The notes below the pieces were generated by a model. It was not told where the DNA came from. It did no database searches and worked only from the letters and a program-made list of their open reading frames with translations. 64,000 bases of DNA from Phaeosaccion multiseriatum. Taxonomy: Eukaryota; Ochrophyta, other classes. A program made the position numbers and the translations under genes. Below, in pieces: positions 49,329 through 60,193 of the stretch. Each line of letters opens with the position of its first letter. Position 1 is the stretch's first letter. The DNA is taken from the NCBI GenBank assembly GCA_965112735.1, contig OZ218961.1, forward strand, positions 1,178,001 through 1,242,000, in the 5' to 3' direction.

Positions 49329-52300
49329 TTATCCCCACCTGCGTGAGCGTCTTGCCCTCACAGATGACGACTGCGTGCTTGGAGAGAAGGGCCACGCAGG
49401 AGTAGTCCTTGTTCCACACCACGTACTTGACGCGGGGTACCTGCAGCTCCGCCAGCACTCTGTTTGTTGAGTGAGTGATAGGGCATTGGATGGCAGTGGA
49501 CGGAGTGTTGGATGGCAGTGGATGGTATATTGGATGGCAGTGGACGGGGCGTTGGATGGCACTGAATGAGTATTGGATGGCAGTGGATGGGATATTGGCG
49601 GGCGTTTCTCGCTCTCTCTCTCTTCCTTCTTTCTAATACACGTGAAACTCAAACTCACCTGCGGCTCTGCTGGTCGAACAGCGTAACTCGGTCCTCACAG
49701 CGCAGCAACAGCCTTCCCGACACGCCGGCGAAGTGCATGCCGTCGGTGGAGGGGTGGGGGGGGGAGATCTTCTTGGTCACTTCGTTTTGGAAGTTCTTCA
49801 CAAGGATCTGGCGGTTCTTGTCGAGCACCGCGAACCTGTGGACAGATCGATGGGTGGTGTGGGGGGGAGGACAGAGGGAAGGAGGGAGGGAGGAGGGGAG
49901 GGAAAGGGGGGGGGGGGAGGAGGGGGAGGGAGGTGGGAAGAAGGAAGGGAGGGCGGGAGGGAGAGGGAGAGGGTGCGTGAGAGAAGCGAGAGGGAGTGAG
50001 AGTTGTCAAAGAGAGAGGCAGACACAGAGAGAGTTCAGAGAGAGACAAATGTGGCAAGCATGTAAGCGGGCAAGCAAGCAAGCAAGCAAGCAAGGCAAGG
50101 CAAGGCAAGGCAAGGCAAGGGAAGGCAAGGGAAGGCAAGGGAAGGCAAGGGAAGGGAAGGCAAGCTTAAGCTTACCAACCAACCAACCAACCAACCAGAG
50201 GACAAAATCATGCCCTCCCCTCATCTCTCTCTTACCTATTCCTCGCCAAAAAGACGGCCGCGAGACAGCTCCCATGTCGTACATCCTGCGCTTCTCCACT
50301 GGAGCCCGAGTGCACGGCATCTGTACTGAACGTCAGCAAGTCATACGAGCCGCCGTCCGCATCAGACACAATCAACACATTGTTCTCCGCCGGATTGAAC
50401 GTGTTGGCATAGAGGGTCCTAGGCATCTGTCCGAGCGCTGACCCTGACCCCCCCCCATGGCTGGATCCGTGGCGCTCGCCTTGCCTTCGAAGGCTGAGCA
50501 CAGGCACGTCACGTCCTGTGGCGAACTCGTGCTGCCGGAGGTATCGGTCCTGTGTGTGTTTGTGTGTGTGAGTTGTGTGGAGGGGTTTCGTTTCGGTTTC
50601 AGATGTGTTCAATCAGATGTGAAACTTCAGCTCTCGGATGGAGTGCCCGAGTCGTCAGCCTTCCGTTTCTGTTCCGTTTCTGTGGTTTGAGATGAGTTCC
50701 GCAGCACAGCACACTTGAGTCAGAGAGTCTTTCTGTAACGCTTGTCGGCAGTACCTTGACGTAGAAGAGGCTTCGGTTGGCGTCCACAACGCTGTACGCA
50801 GGCCGCTCTCGCTCCAGTTTGAACACGATCATACCACTGGGGTTGTGGTGTTTTCGTGACGTTTTGGTGTTGTTTTGGTATGGTTTTTAGTAAAAGGTTA
50901 GTTGGTGTTGGTATTTTGGTGTTGTTTTCGGGGTTGTCGGGTTGGGATGTTTTCGTTGGGGAGAGGGAGGGCGGAGGGGCAAGGGATGGTAGTGGATGGG
51001 CAAAAGGATGGGAGTGCGCAAATCGGCAAGTCGAGTCAAAAGTGGTAGTATAGGAAGCAGAATGCACAGAGGGACGGACGGAGGGACGGAGGGCGGCGGG
51101 GAAAGGAGGCGTGATACGCGAACAGAGGAACAGCGGGTGCGTGCCTTCTGCTTTCTCTCCCCTCCCCCCCCCCCCCTCATTCTCTCTTCCTCTCTCACCT
51201 GTCGTGCCCAGCGGCCAGCAGGTTCTGTGCAGGGTGAGAAGCAAGGATCCAGAAGCGGTCATTCTCGCGACGGAAGGTTTGCACGCCACTGCGGGGGGGG
51301 GATGGCAGTGGATGGGTTGAGGGAGAGAGTGAGTGAGTGGGTGTAAAGTGGAAGTGAGTGACAATCACTGACTGACTGATCTCTTGATTGCTCCCCTCCC
51401 TTCCCTCCCTCTCCCATCCATCTCCTCCTCACCCCCACCCTCACTCTCATTACGTAACTCTCAGATTGATTCCCCGTAAGCCAACATATACCCACCCGCC
51501 CACTCTCTAACCACCTGCCCTGCCCTACCCTACCCTACCCAAATACTTGTACCCTACCCTACCCATATACTTGTACCCTACCCTACCCATATACTTGTAC
51601 CCTACCCTACCCATATACTTGTACCCTACCCTACCCATATACTTGTACCCTACCCTACCCATATACTTGTACCCTACCCTACCCGTATACTTGTACCCCA
51701 CCCTCCTACCCTGTCCTCTGCCCATATACCTGCGCTGGCTGATGTCCCACACCCGGATGGAGCGATCCTCACTATTAGAGACGATGAGCTCGCGCTTGGG
51801 GTGGAAGAGCACGCAGCTCACATTGTTGGTGTGGCCCGTCATGGTATGCACCTCCCAGGCCTTGGTTTCGTTCATGCGCCACAGCTTCACCTGTTGGTCA
51901 GCCACGGCACAAGATTCACAGATTTTGAGAGATTCAAAAGAGAGAGAGAGGAAGAGAAAGAGATAGAAAAGGAAGATGGCGAATGAGTGAGTGTGTGTGT
52001 GAGCGTGTGCGTGCGTGGGTGATGGAGTGAGCGAGCGAATGTGTGTGTGTGTGTGTGTGGAACGAGGATGAACATGAAGCCTTCCCATCATCACCTCACA
52101 CCCGCCACCCATCCCACTCCACACCCCATACATATAATATATACATATGTAAGTATTATGTACCCCATCCCCCCACATACATACACATATATAAGTATTA
52201 TGTTCCCCCAAACCACCCACCCCCTCACAACTCCCCCTCCCTCACCTGTCTATCGTCCGCTCCCGAGATGACGAGGGGCAAGGTTGGGTGGAAAGATGCC

Positions 52301-52533
52301 CAATTCACCCCCCTGTCGTGGCCCTCCAGCACATACTTGACAACGGCGTCTGTGCCCCCAAAGAGGTTGGAGTTGACCCCTCCCGGTGCCCCTCCCCCCC
52401 CTCCTCCACCCCCCGGCATGTGGTCGTCCCCACCCATGCCCGGGGCGCCACGAACGGTCTTCTTTCGGAGGCCTGTATGTATCAATAAAAGGGGTTTCCG
52501 AAAAAAAGAGTCCGCGCAGAGTCAGCTTCAAGG

Positions 52534-52567
<34 letters not shown>

Positions 52568-52911
52568 TTTAAGAGTCAGGTCATTCGACTTCCACCAATA
52601 TCGACCCCCGCGACGCACAATATCGAGGTCGACACATGCACTCGGGCACTTCCTGCGGTACCCATCGCAATTAATTCCTCTTCTATTTTTCTCTTTGTCT
52701 CTCTCTCCTTTGTCAGTGACTTTTTTATCACCTGAGAGAACTCTCTATCCCTCCCTCTTTCTCTCTTCAGTCTCACTTGAGATGCCCTCTCTCTCTCTCT
52801 CTCTACGAGTATGTATTTGACATGACATGACTTGCCTGTGGTGTCCCACACTCGGACGGTCTGATCAAGAGATGCCGACACAATCAAGTCATCCTGGAGG
52901 GGAGGAGGGCC

Positions 52912-52944
<33 letters not shown>

Positions 52945-54293
52945 AGGGAGGGAGGGAGAGGGAGAGGGAGGGAGAAAGAGGAAGAAGGAAGGGGGGAGTG
53001 GAGAGGCGGGGTTAAGGAGAGCAAGAAGGAGGGAGGGGTGGGGGGCAGTATGCAGGCAGCACAAAAGGCGGTTACAGTAACAGAAGAAGCAAGATGACGG
53101 GAAAATAAGGAGAACGCCTCTCCAAAGCGACTCTCATAAAACTCCCTTCCCCCTTCTTGCCCTCCCTCCCCTCCCCTCCCCCTCCCTTCTTCCCTCACCT
53201 CCCTCCTCCATAACCCCCACCCACTCCCCCTCCCTCCCTCCCTCCCTCCCTCCCTCTGTATCACCAACCCCCTCACCTTGGGGTGGAAGGCCGCACACAT
53301 GACATAATGGTTGTGCCCCGTCAACACCGCAATGCAAGTCCTGCTCTGCCAGTTCCAAGTGCGAATGGTTTGGTCGTCTGAGGCTGACACAATCCAAGGG
53401 TACTCGTTGTGGAACTGCACCGTACGAATGTAGTCGAGGTGCCCTAGCAGCGTGAAGAGGCAGCGCCTTAGCTTGTAGTCCCACACCTGTTGGTGGTACA
53501 GAGCAGATGTGAGGGGGCGGGTGGTGTCAGAACAAAGGATGGGGGGTGAGTGAGTGAGTGAGTGCGTGAGTGAGCAGATCCTCGCCTCCTCTCCCCCCTC
53601 CCCTCCACTGCCCTCCCCTCTCCTCTCCCTTCCCTTCCCCTCCCCTCCACTGCCCTCTCCTCTCCTCTCCTCTCCCTTCCCCTCCCCTCTCCCTCTCCCT
53701 CTCCTCTCCTCTCCCTTCCCCTCCCTTCCCCTCCCCTCCACTGCCCTCTCCTCTCCTCTCCCTTCCCCTCCCTTCCCCTCCCCTCCACTGCCCTCTCCTC
53801 TCCTCTCCCTTCCCCTCCCCTCCCCTCCCCTCCCCTCCCCTCCGCTCCCCTCCACTGCCCTCCCCTCCACTGCCCTCCTCTCTCCCTCTCCTCTCCTCTC
53901 CTCTCCGTTCCCCTCCCCTCCCCTCCCCTCCCCTCTCCTCCCCCCTCCCCTCCACTGCCCTCCGCTCCCCTCTCCCTCGCGTCTCCCCGTCTCTATCCTC
54001 CTCCCCACCAACCAATCAGCCAACCTTGAAAAATAAAAAAAACCCTTACGTAACCCCTTACGTACCTTAATTTTGTAGTCATCCCCCCCGGACACAATGA
54101 GCGGCTGCGACTTGTGGAAATCCACCCCCCTCACAGGCCCATCGTGTTCATCAAATCGGTCTAGAAGAGTCCCCATTCGGTAGTCCCACAGCTGAATGAT
54201 GCCATTGTGCAGCGAGGTCAGGATCCATGGTCGGAGGGGGTGGAAAGACAGACCTTTCACCCGGTTGCTCTTGCTCTCAAACTTGGTAAGCAT
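41315..54293 (-). CDS. COPA: Coatomer subunit alpha (alpha-COP), complete, 25 exons
   Basis: Alpha-COP is the WD40 subunit of the COPI coat, which binds dilysine cargo for Golgi-to-ER transport. Exons on minus: 54293-54066, 53486-53277, 52893-52836, 52472-52246, 51890-51730, 51288-51199, 50836-50755, 50549-50236, 49835-49659, 49459-49339, 48990-48863, 48467-48323, 47934-47788, 47412-47326, 46270-46100, 45828-45703, 45264-45156, 44734-44258, 43849-43701, 43363-43261, 42964-42867, 42605-42501, 42260-42159, 41917-41750 and 41392-41315. They total 3,861 nt, 1,286 residues, and every phase closes. The N-terminal propeller begins [19 protein letters not shown] and includes [27 protein letters not shown] and [15 protein letters not shown]. 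The C-terminal region has [15 protein letters not shown], an acidic/Gly-rich linker at exon 18, and a Cys-rich end with CIDC, CPYC and CVTC pairs. Intron 3 uses a GC donor. Introns are packed with repeats. Confidence 0.97.
45898..46072. repeat. (CTCA)n in alpha-COP intron 15
   Basis: CACT/CCCA tetranucleotide run between exons 15 and 16. Confidence 0.9.
46290..46460. repeat. (GGT)n/(GGA)n tract in alpha-COP intron 14
   Basis: GGT triplets followed by about 140 bp of GGA triplets, starting about 30 bp from the acceptor of exon 15. Confidence 0.93.
46660..47207. repeat. 30-bp minisatellite in alpha-COP intron 14, ~18 copies
   Basis: Head-to-tail units of the form CGCTGACCACCTACTTCTCT plus CTCCCTCCAC. 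Variants alternate CGCTG/CCCTG, ACTT/ACTC and ACCACCTA/ACGATGTA between copies. Confidence 0.95.
47450..47762. repeat. GAGGGT/GAGAGTGAGGAT repeats in alpha-COP intron 13
   Basis: About 310 bp of hexanucleotide-type repeats (GTGAGG, GTGAGA, GATGAG, GTGAAG) with two longer duplicated blocks containing GAGTGACCACTC. Confidence 0.88.
48003..48081. repeat. (GAT)n in alpha-COP intron 12
   Basis: ATG/GAT triplets, including two copies of GACGATGGTATTGATGATGA. Confidence 0.9.
49060..49330. repeat. GA-rich and (GACA)n tract in alpha-COP intron 10
   Basis: Purine-only stretch of GAGA/GGGA followed by ACAG/GACA repeats ending at the exon 10 donor. Confidence 0.9.
50060..50200. repeat. CAAG/CAAGG and CCAA repeats in alpha-COP intron 8
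   Basis: (GCAA)n then (GGCAA)n pentamers, then (CCAA)n, close to the exon 8 donor. Confidence 0.92.
51525..51712. repeat. 24-bp minisatellite with CCCTA units in alpha-COP intron 5
   Basis: About seven and a half copies of CCCTACCCTACCCATATACT plus TGTA, ending about 20 bp from the donor of exon 5. Confidence 0.95.
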
Positions 54294-55369
54294 GTTTGGC
54301 GACGACGGCTGTTAAGCAGCCTGCAGGTACTTGACTACCTTGCCACTTGTGGGAGCGGGAGAAGAGAGGATGGCCCCTTTGGCCCTACGAAAGTCCTCCC
54401 CTCTCTCTCTCTCTCTCTCTCTCGTTCTCTCTCTCTCCACGACCTCCCCTCTCTTCTCTCTCCCACTGCACTACAAGGCAGTGAGGTGGCCCCGGACAGG
54501 GTGCTGCTTCCTTCCCTCCCTCCCGAAGCGAAGCCTCCCTACAGCCCTACGGCGGCTTTGCTTTCCTTGTCGCGTGCTGAGCATCACAGTGGAGGAGGGG
54601 GGGGCAAGAGGGAAGGTAGAACAGATTGTGTGTGTGTGTGTGTGTTTGGGGGGTGTTGGGGGGGGGGGGGGGGACGTCAGAACAAGACCCGAAGAACCAT
54701 ACGCAGGCCAAAACAGGCACTCCAAAACAAGAGGACTCCGTGGAGTACTCTGCGTCTCTGTCCCCTGTCACTTCTCTTTCTTCTCTGCGGATGATGTGCC
54801 CCCCTCCCACCGGTACTGCCTACCCCAGAGGCCAAGAGAGATGGCAATCAGTCAGCTTCAAGCACAGACGTCTTCCTCCCCTCGCGCAATTCTGGATACA
54901 AAGCCGCGAGTGCCACCCGTTCCGTTTCTGCCCTTTTGCATCCTGCGCGCTGGGGTGCTTAGGGCGACGCCTCCCTCCTTCTTGCCAGAGAACGGCACAC
55001 ACAGGACACAGGAACTTCACAGAAGACGATGAGAGAAGGAACACGAAGAGCGCGCATTCGCATCTTCAGACTTCTTCGTCACGGAGTTCATGCTGCATTC
55101 CCCTCTGCAGTGCCTGTCTCCGCTGCCCCTCCTCATAGACCAGGCCATTCCATTTTGTTCCCTCCTCCTCCCACCGTCTCGCAGATGGCATGCATCACAT
55201 GGAACAGCAATCTCAGGAGCAGAAAGGCGAAGGGCTGCCGAGAAGGCACGGCCAGCTCCTCTAGTAATCTGCCCTCGCCTGACGGTCACGCGTATCTCCT
55301 CCTTTTCTTCTCCTCAACCCTCTTGCTCCTGCTCTACAGAACCGTCTGCAGCTTCCTTCCCTCTTCCCC

Positions 55370-55403
<34 letters not shown>

Positions 55404-55744
55404 GCCTCCCTCTCCCTCCTCCAACGCTCACATTTCTATGCAACCCTGCCCCTGGAGCCCGTCTTTCTTACCAAAAGAGCACGCTCTTCCCTGTCTTCTT
55501 CCCCTCTCTTGTCTCGAGTCTGGAGGCAAAGTCGAGCCCCCCGGGGAATCCAGGAAGAAAATAGGGCACCTCGACTTTGTATGTCAACGGACATTCACAC
55601 CGCCGCCGCCATCTCCCCTTCCACTCTCTCTTCTCTCTCTCTCTCTCTCTCCTTGTATTTCTCTGATGTCTGTGGTTGGCTCTGGTCATGCTCCCGACTT
55701 ATACGGGTGATAAGTCTGGGCGCGTGTTTCGTCAGGTGAGAGGG

Positions 55745-55799
<55 letters not shown>

Positions 55800-56032
55800 C
55801 GAGAGAGAGAAAGCAGGGAGGGATCAGGAGAAAGAGAGAGCTGAGAAACAGGGGAGAGGGAAAGAGAGATGGGAGAGGAAAGAAGAAGGGCTCCCTTCAA
55901 AAAATGTATCAGTCCTGCGTCTGCTCTCCCTCACTCCTTGCTGTGTACCTTGGCACCCAACCCGTAACACAACAGGCGCGTAACAAGCTCCACCTAAGTG
56001 CTCAGAGAGCAACCAAAGGGCAGTGGGCAGCC
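54294..56032. promoter_or_regulatory. Divergent upstream region of alpha-COP and the mannosidase
   Basis: 1.74 kb between the two start codons. It contains CT runs (54395-54440, 55370-55402, 55625-55650), a GT/G-rich stretch (54628-54675) and a GA run (55740-55870). Open frames at 54331-55740 are compositionally pyrimidine-driven; none has a recognisable domain, so a small gene here is possible but unsupported. Confidence 0.5.
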
Positions 56033-59000
56033 ATGGTATCTCTCCTCATCGTCCTCTCCACTCTCTTGTACCTCCTCGCCGCGCAGACGGGGAGTGAAGC
56101 TCGAGGAGGGGGGGTTCGAAGCAATAGAAGAGATAGGAAGAACCTGGATAGTAGCAGTAGTAGTAGCAGCAGAGGTCGGAGCGGGGGCAATGGGGACCAG
56201 GTGAGCAGAGGAGACTGTTCTGTTGCTTGTTTTCTCTCCATCCCACCCCTCCTTCAGTCCCCCCATCCTCGATCTCCCTCATTTATCTCTCCCTCAAGCT
56301 TTCTTTCTCTTCTCTCTTTCCTCTATATGTGTGCGCCTCCCACCTCTCCCTCGGGTTCATCACTCCTCCCCTCTTAAATCTATCTCTGAGTCTACCTCTT
56401 GCTCTCTTGCTCCCTCCCTCCCTTCCCCCCTCCCTTCCCCCCTCCGTCCCTCCGTCCCTCCATCCCTCCATCCATCCGTCCATCCCTCCTTCACCCACCC
56501 ACCCTCACCCACCCACCCTCACCCACCCATCCTCACCCACCCACCCTCTTCCTCCCTTCCTCCCTCCCTCCCTCCCTCTACTATGAACTGAGCAGACCAC
56601 GCACAGAGGTCCTCACGGCTCCAAGGCGTATCGCAGAGCCGAGAGGGCGGCAGCCTTCCGAGAAGCCAAAGATAAGGATAAGGCGCGCAGGGGAGAGGGG
56701 CAGCAAGGGGGGGAGGAGGGGGAGGGGGGGGGGGGGAAGAGGCAGACCAAGCAGGGCAAGCAGACAGCAGCAGGGGCGGGGGCACCAATTGGTGATACAG
56801 CAGGGGCAGGGGCAGGGGAGATGATGGGAGAGGAGATGGGCAATGTGGAGGCCCAGCAAATGGCAGCAGCAGCAGCGGCAGTTGGTCATACGAGAGTTGG
56901 TGATACAGCGGTTAGTGATACAGCAGGAATAAGAGAGGGAGACGTCGTCGGAGGGGCGGAGGAAGACCGCCAAGCAGCAGCAGCAGCAGCAGCAGGAGCA
57001 GCAGCTGGTGGTGCAGCACTTGGTGATACTGCAGTTGGTGATCCAGGAGCAGCAGAAGAAGCAGCTGCAGTCCAGGGCCCTTCCCCGAGCGACGAAGGCC
57101 CGGGCAGGCCGGCGGAGGCAGAGGCGTTGAGCTCATGGAGCGGGCAGCGGCAAGACGCCGTCGGAGAGGCTCTGCGGTGGGCTTGGCAGGTGCGAGGGAC
57201 ACACACTTCACACACTTCACAGTGCACAGTGCACAGGGCGAGGGACACACACTTCACACTGTACAGTTGACAGTGCACAGGGCGAGGGTTCACAGTTCGC
57301 AGTTCCAGTTTGTTGTAGCCTGTTGTGCCTCACAACCCTTCTAGCTTGCTGTGTTGGCCCCTTGGAAACCAAAGACTTGCTCCAGTTTCAGTTCTGCCCT
57401 CATCTCTCTTACTCCTCCCTACATAGTGTTTTCTCTTTCTCTACCTCTTCCTTCTCTCGTAACTCTCTTTGTTCTTTTCTCTTACTCCTCTCTCTCTCTC
57501 TGCCGCTCTCTTCTCTTCTCTTCTCTCTCTACCTCTACCTCACTCGCTTTCTCTCCTCGTTCCCTACTTCTTTCTATCTCTCTTACCTCTTCTTTCGGCT
57601 TGCCTCCTCCTCCTCCTCCTCCTCCTCCTCCTGGTGCTGCAGGGCTACAAGGAGTTTGCATGGGGTGCCGACGAGCTCCACCCCGTGAGCAAAGGCAAGG
57701 GAGATTGGTTTGGGCTGGGGCTGACAATCGTCGACGCGCTGGACACGCTGTGGCTGGCAGGAGAGAAGGATGAATTCCGTCTAGGTGAGTGGGTAGGCGT
57801 GTGTGTGTGCGTCTGCGTGTGTCTACGTAAGGGGTGCATGTCTATATTGGATGTGTGTATATGTGTGTCTACGTAAGGGGTGCATGTCTATGTTGGATGT
57901 GTATATGTGTGTCTCTACGTAAGGGGTGCATGTCTATATTGGATTTGTGTATATGTGTCTCTACGTAAGGGGTGCGTGTCTATATTAGTGTTACGTATAT
58001 GTGTCTCTACGTAAGGGGTGCATGTCTATGTTGGATGTGTGTATATGTGTCTCTACGTAAGGGGTGCATGTCTATATTGGGTGTGTATATGTGTCTCTAC
58101 GTAAGGGGTGCATGTCTATATTGGGTGGTGTATATGTGTCTCTACGTAAGGGGTGCATGTCTATATTGGGTGTGTATATGTGTCTCTACGTAAGGGTTGT
58201 GTCCCTACCTGCTGTGTCCTGTCCCTGCGGCACCCGCCTCCCCTCCCGTCATCACTCCAACTAACCAACCAACCAACCAACCAACCAACCAACCAACCAA
58301 CCAACCACCCAACCAACCGACCAACCAACCAACCAACCAACCAACCAACCGACCAACCGATAAACCACTCAACCAACCAACCAACCAACCAACCAACCAA
58401 CCAACCGACCAACCGATAAACCAACCAACCAACCAACCAACGTACTACCATGTGCCTATTCAGGGGTGGAGTGGGTGCGTGATCATCTTAACGTGGAGGT
58501 GGACAAGGCCGTTAACACCTTCGAGACAACGATTCGCGTGCTTGGGGGTTTGCTGTCGGCATACGCCTTGTCGGTGAGAGAGGGGGGTGGGGAGGGGAGA
58601 GAGAGAAAGAATAAAAGAAACACGGAGGGAGAGAGTGAGGGACAGGGGGGGGGAGAAGAGAGTATTAAAGATAGACGGAGAGAGTGAGGGAGAGAAAGAC
58701 AGAGGGAAGGCAGTGGAGGATGTCTGACCATCCCCTCGCCTCTAACCCTACCTCTTCCTAACCGCGTGTGAGTGCGTGCGTCACCGTACCCACTCACCTC
58801 AACCACCCCACCCATTGACATACTATACCCACCCATTGACATACTACACCCAACCACAGGGCGAGCCCGTGCTTCTGGAGAGGGCGGAGGTGCTTGCCTC
58901 AAAGCTTTCTAACGCCTTCACCTCCTCCCCTTCGGGTGTGCCATATAGGTACGTAATATGACATAACGTTATGAACTTATCAAATATTATTAACTGTTAA

Positions 59001-60160
59001 GTGATCTTCTTCTTGTGTTGCAAGGCATCTCCCCGATCCATCCCCTGCCATCCCTCGCATCCACTGCCATCCTTCCCCATCACCACCACTCCCCCCCCTC
59101 CGCTTCTCCGCTCTACATCTCTCTGTAAGGCTCCCCTCCCCGTCCCACCACTCACTCACTCACTCACTCACTCACTCACTCATTCATTCACTCACTCACT
59201 CATTCACTCACTCTCTCACTCACTCACTCACTCACTCACTCACTCACCCACTCACTCACTCACTCACTCACTCACTCACTCACTCACTCACTCATTCATT
59301 CACTCACTCATTCACTCACTCACTCACTCACTCACTCTCTCACTCACTCACTCACTCACTCACTGACTCACTGACTCACTGACCCACTCACTCACTCATT
59401 CACTCATTCACTGACCCACTCACTCACTCGCTCACTCACTCACTCACTCACTCACTCACTCACTCACTCACTCACTCACTCACTCACTCACTCACTGACT
59501 CACTGACTCACTGACCCACTCACTTACTCATTCACTCACTCCTCACTCACTCACTCACTCACGAACTCGCTCACTCACTCACTCACTCGCTCACTCACTC
59601 ACTCACTCACTCACTCACTCACTCACTCACTCACTCACTCACTCACTCACTCACTCATTGACTCATTCACTCACTCACTCACTGACTCACTGACTCACTC
59701 ACGCACTCATTCACTCACTCACTCACTCACCCACTTCCTCACTCACTCACTCACTCACTCACTCACTCACTCACTCACTCACTCACTCACTCACTCACTC
59801 ACTCACTCACTCACTCACTCCCTCGTTCCGTCGCTCACTCCCTCACGCCCTCTCTCACCCCCAGCCAGTCCCTGCCTACAACCCCCTCACCACCATACAC
59901 CTCTCACATAACCGTATGCCTCTATAACCCCATGACAGCGACGTGAACCTCCGCAGCGGGCATGCCTACAACCCCCCAGGGGTGGTGCACAGCTCTCTGT
60001 CAGAGGCCACGACGGTGCAGCTCGAGTTCAAGTATCTCTCAGTCTTGACCAACGAGCCCGCCCTGGCACACATGGTGGATAAGGTGTGTGCATGTGTGGG
60101 TGTGGGTCTGAGCATTGCGTGTGTGTGTGTGATGAGCATGCTGTAAATGCGCATGCATCG

Positions 60161-60193
<33 letters not shown>

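Noticed and set aside
51525-51712. Internal telomere
   Set aside because: Units are 24 bp with a long non-telomeric spacer, and the block sits inside a well-defined alpha-COP intron.
55029-55740. Separate gene between alpha-COP and the mannosidase
   Set aside because: Overlapping open frames arise from CT-rich composition; no conserved segment or consistent exon structure was seen.
59148-59825. CRISPR-like or regulatory array
   Set aside because: Plain CTCA microsatellite with no unique spacers, in a eukaryotic intron.
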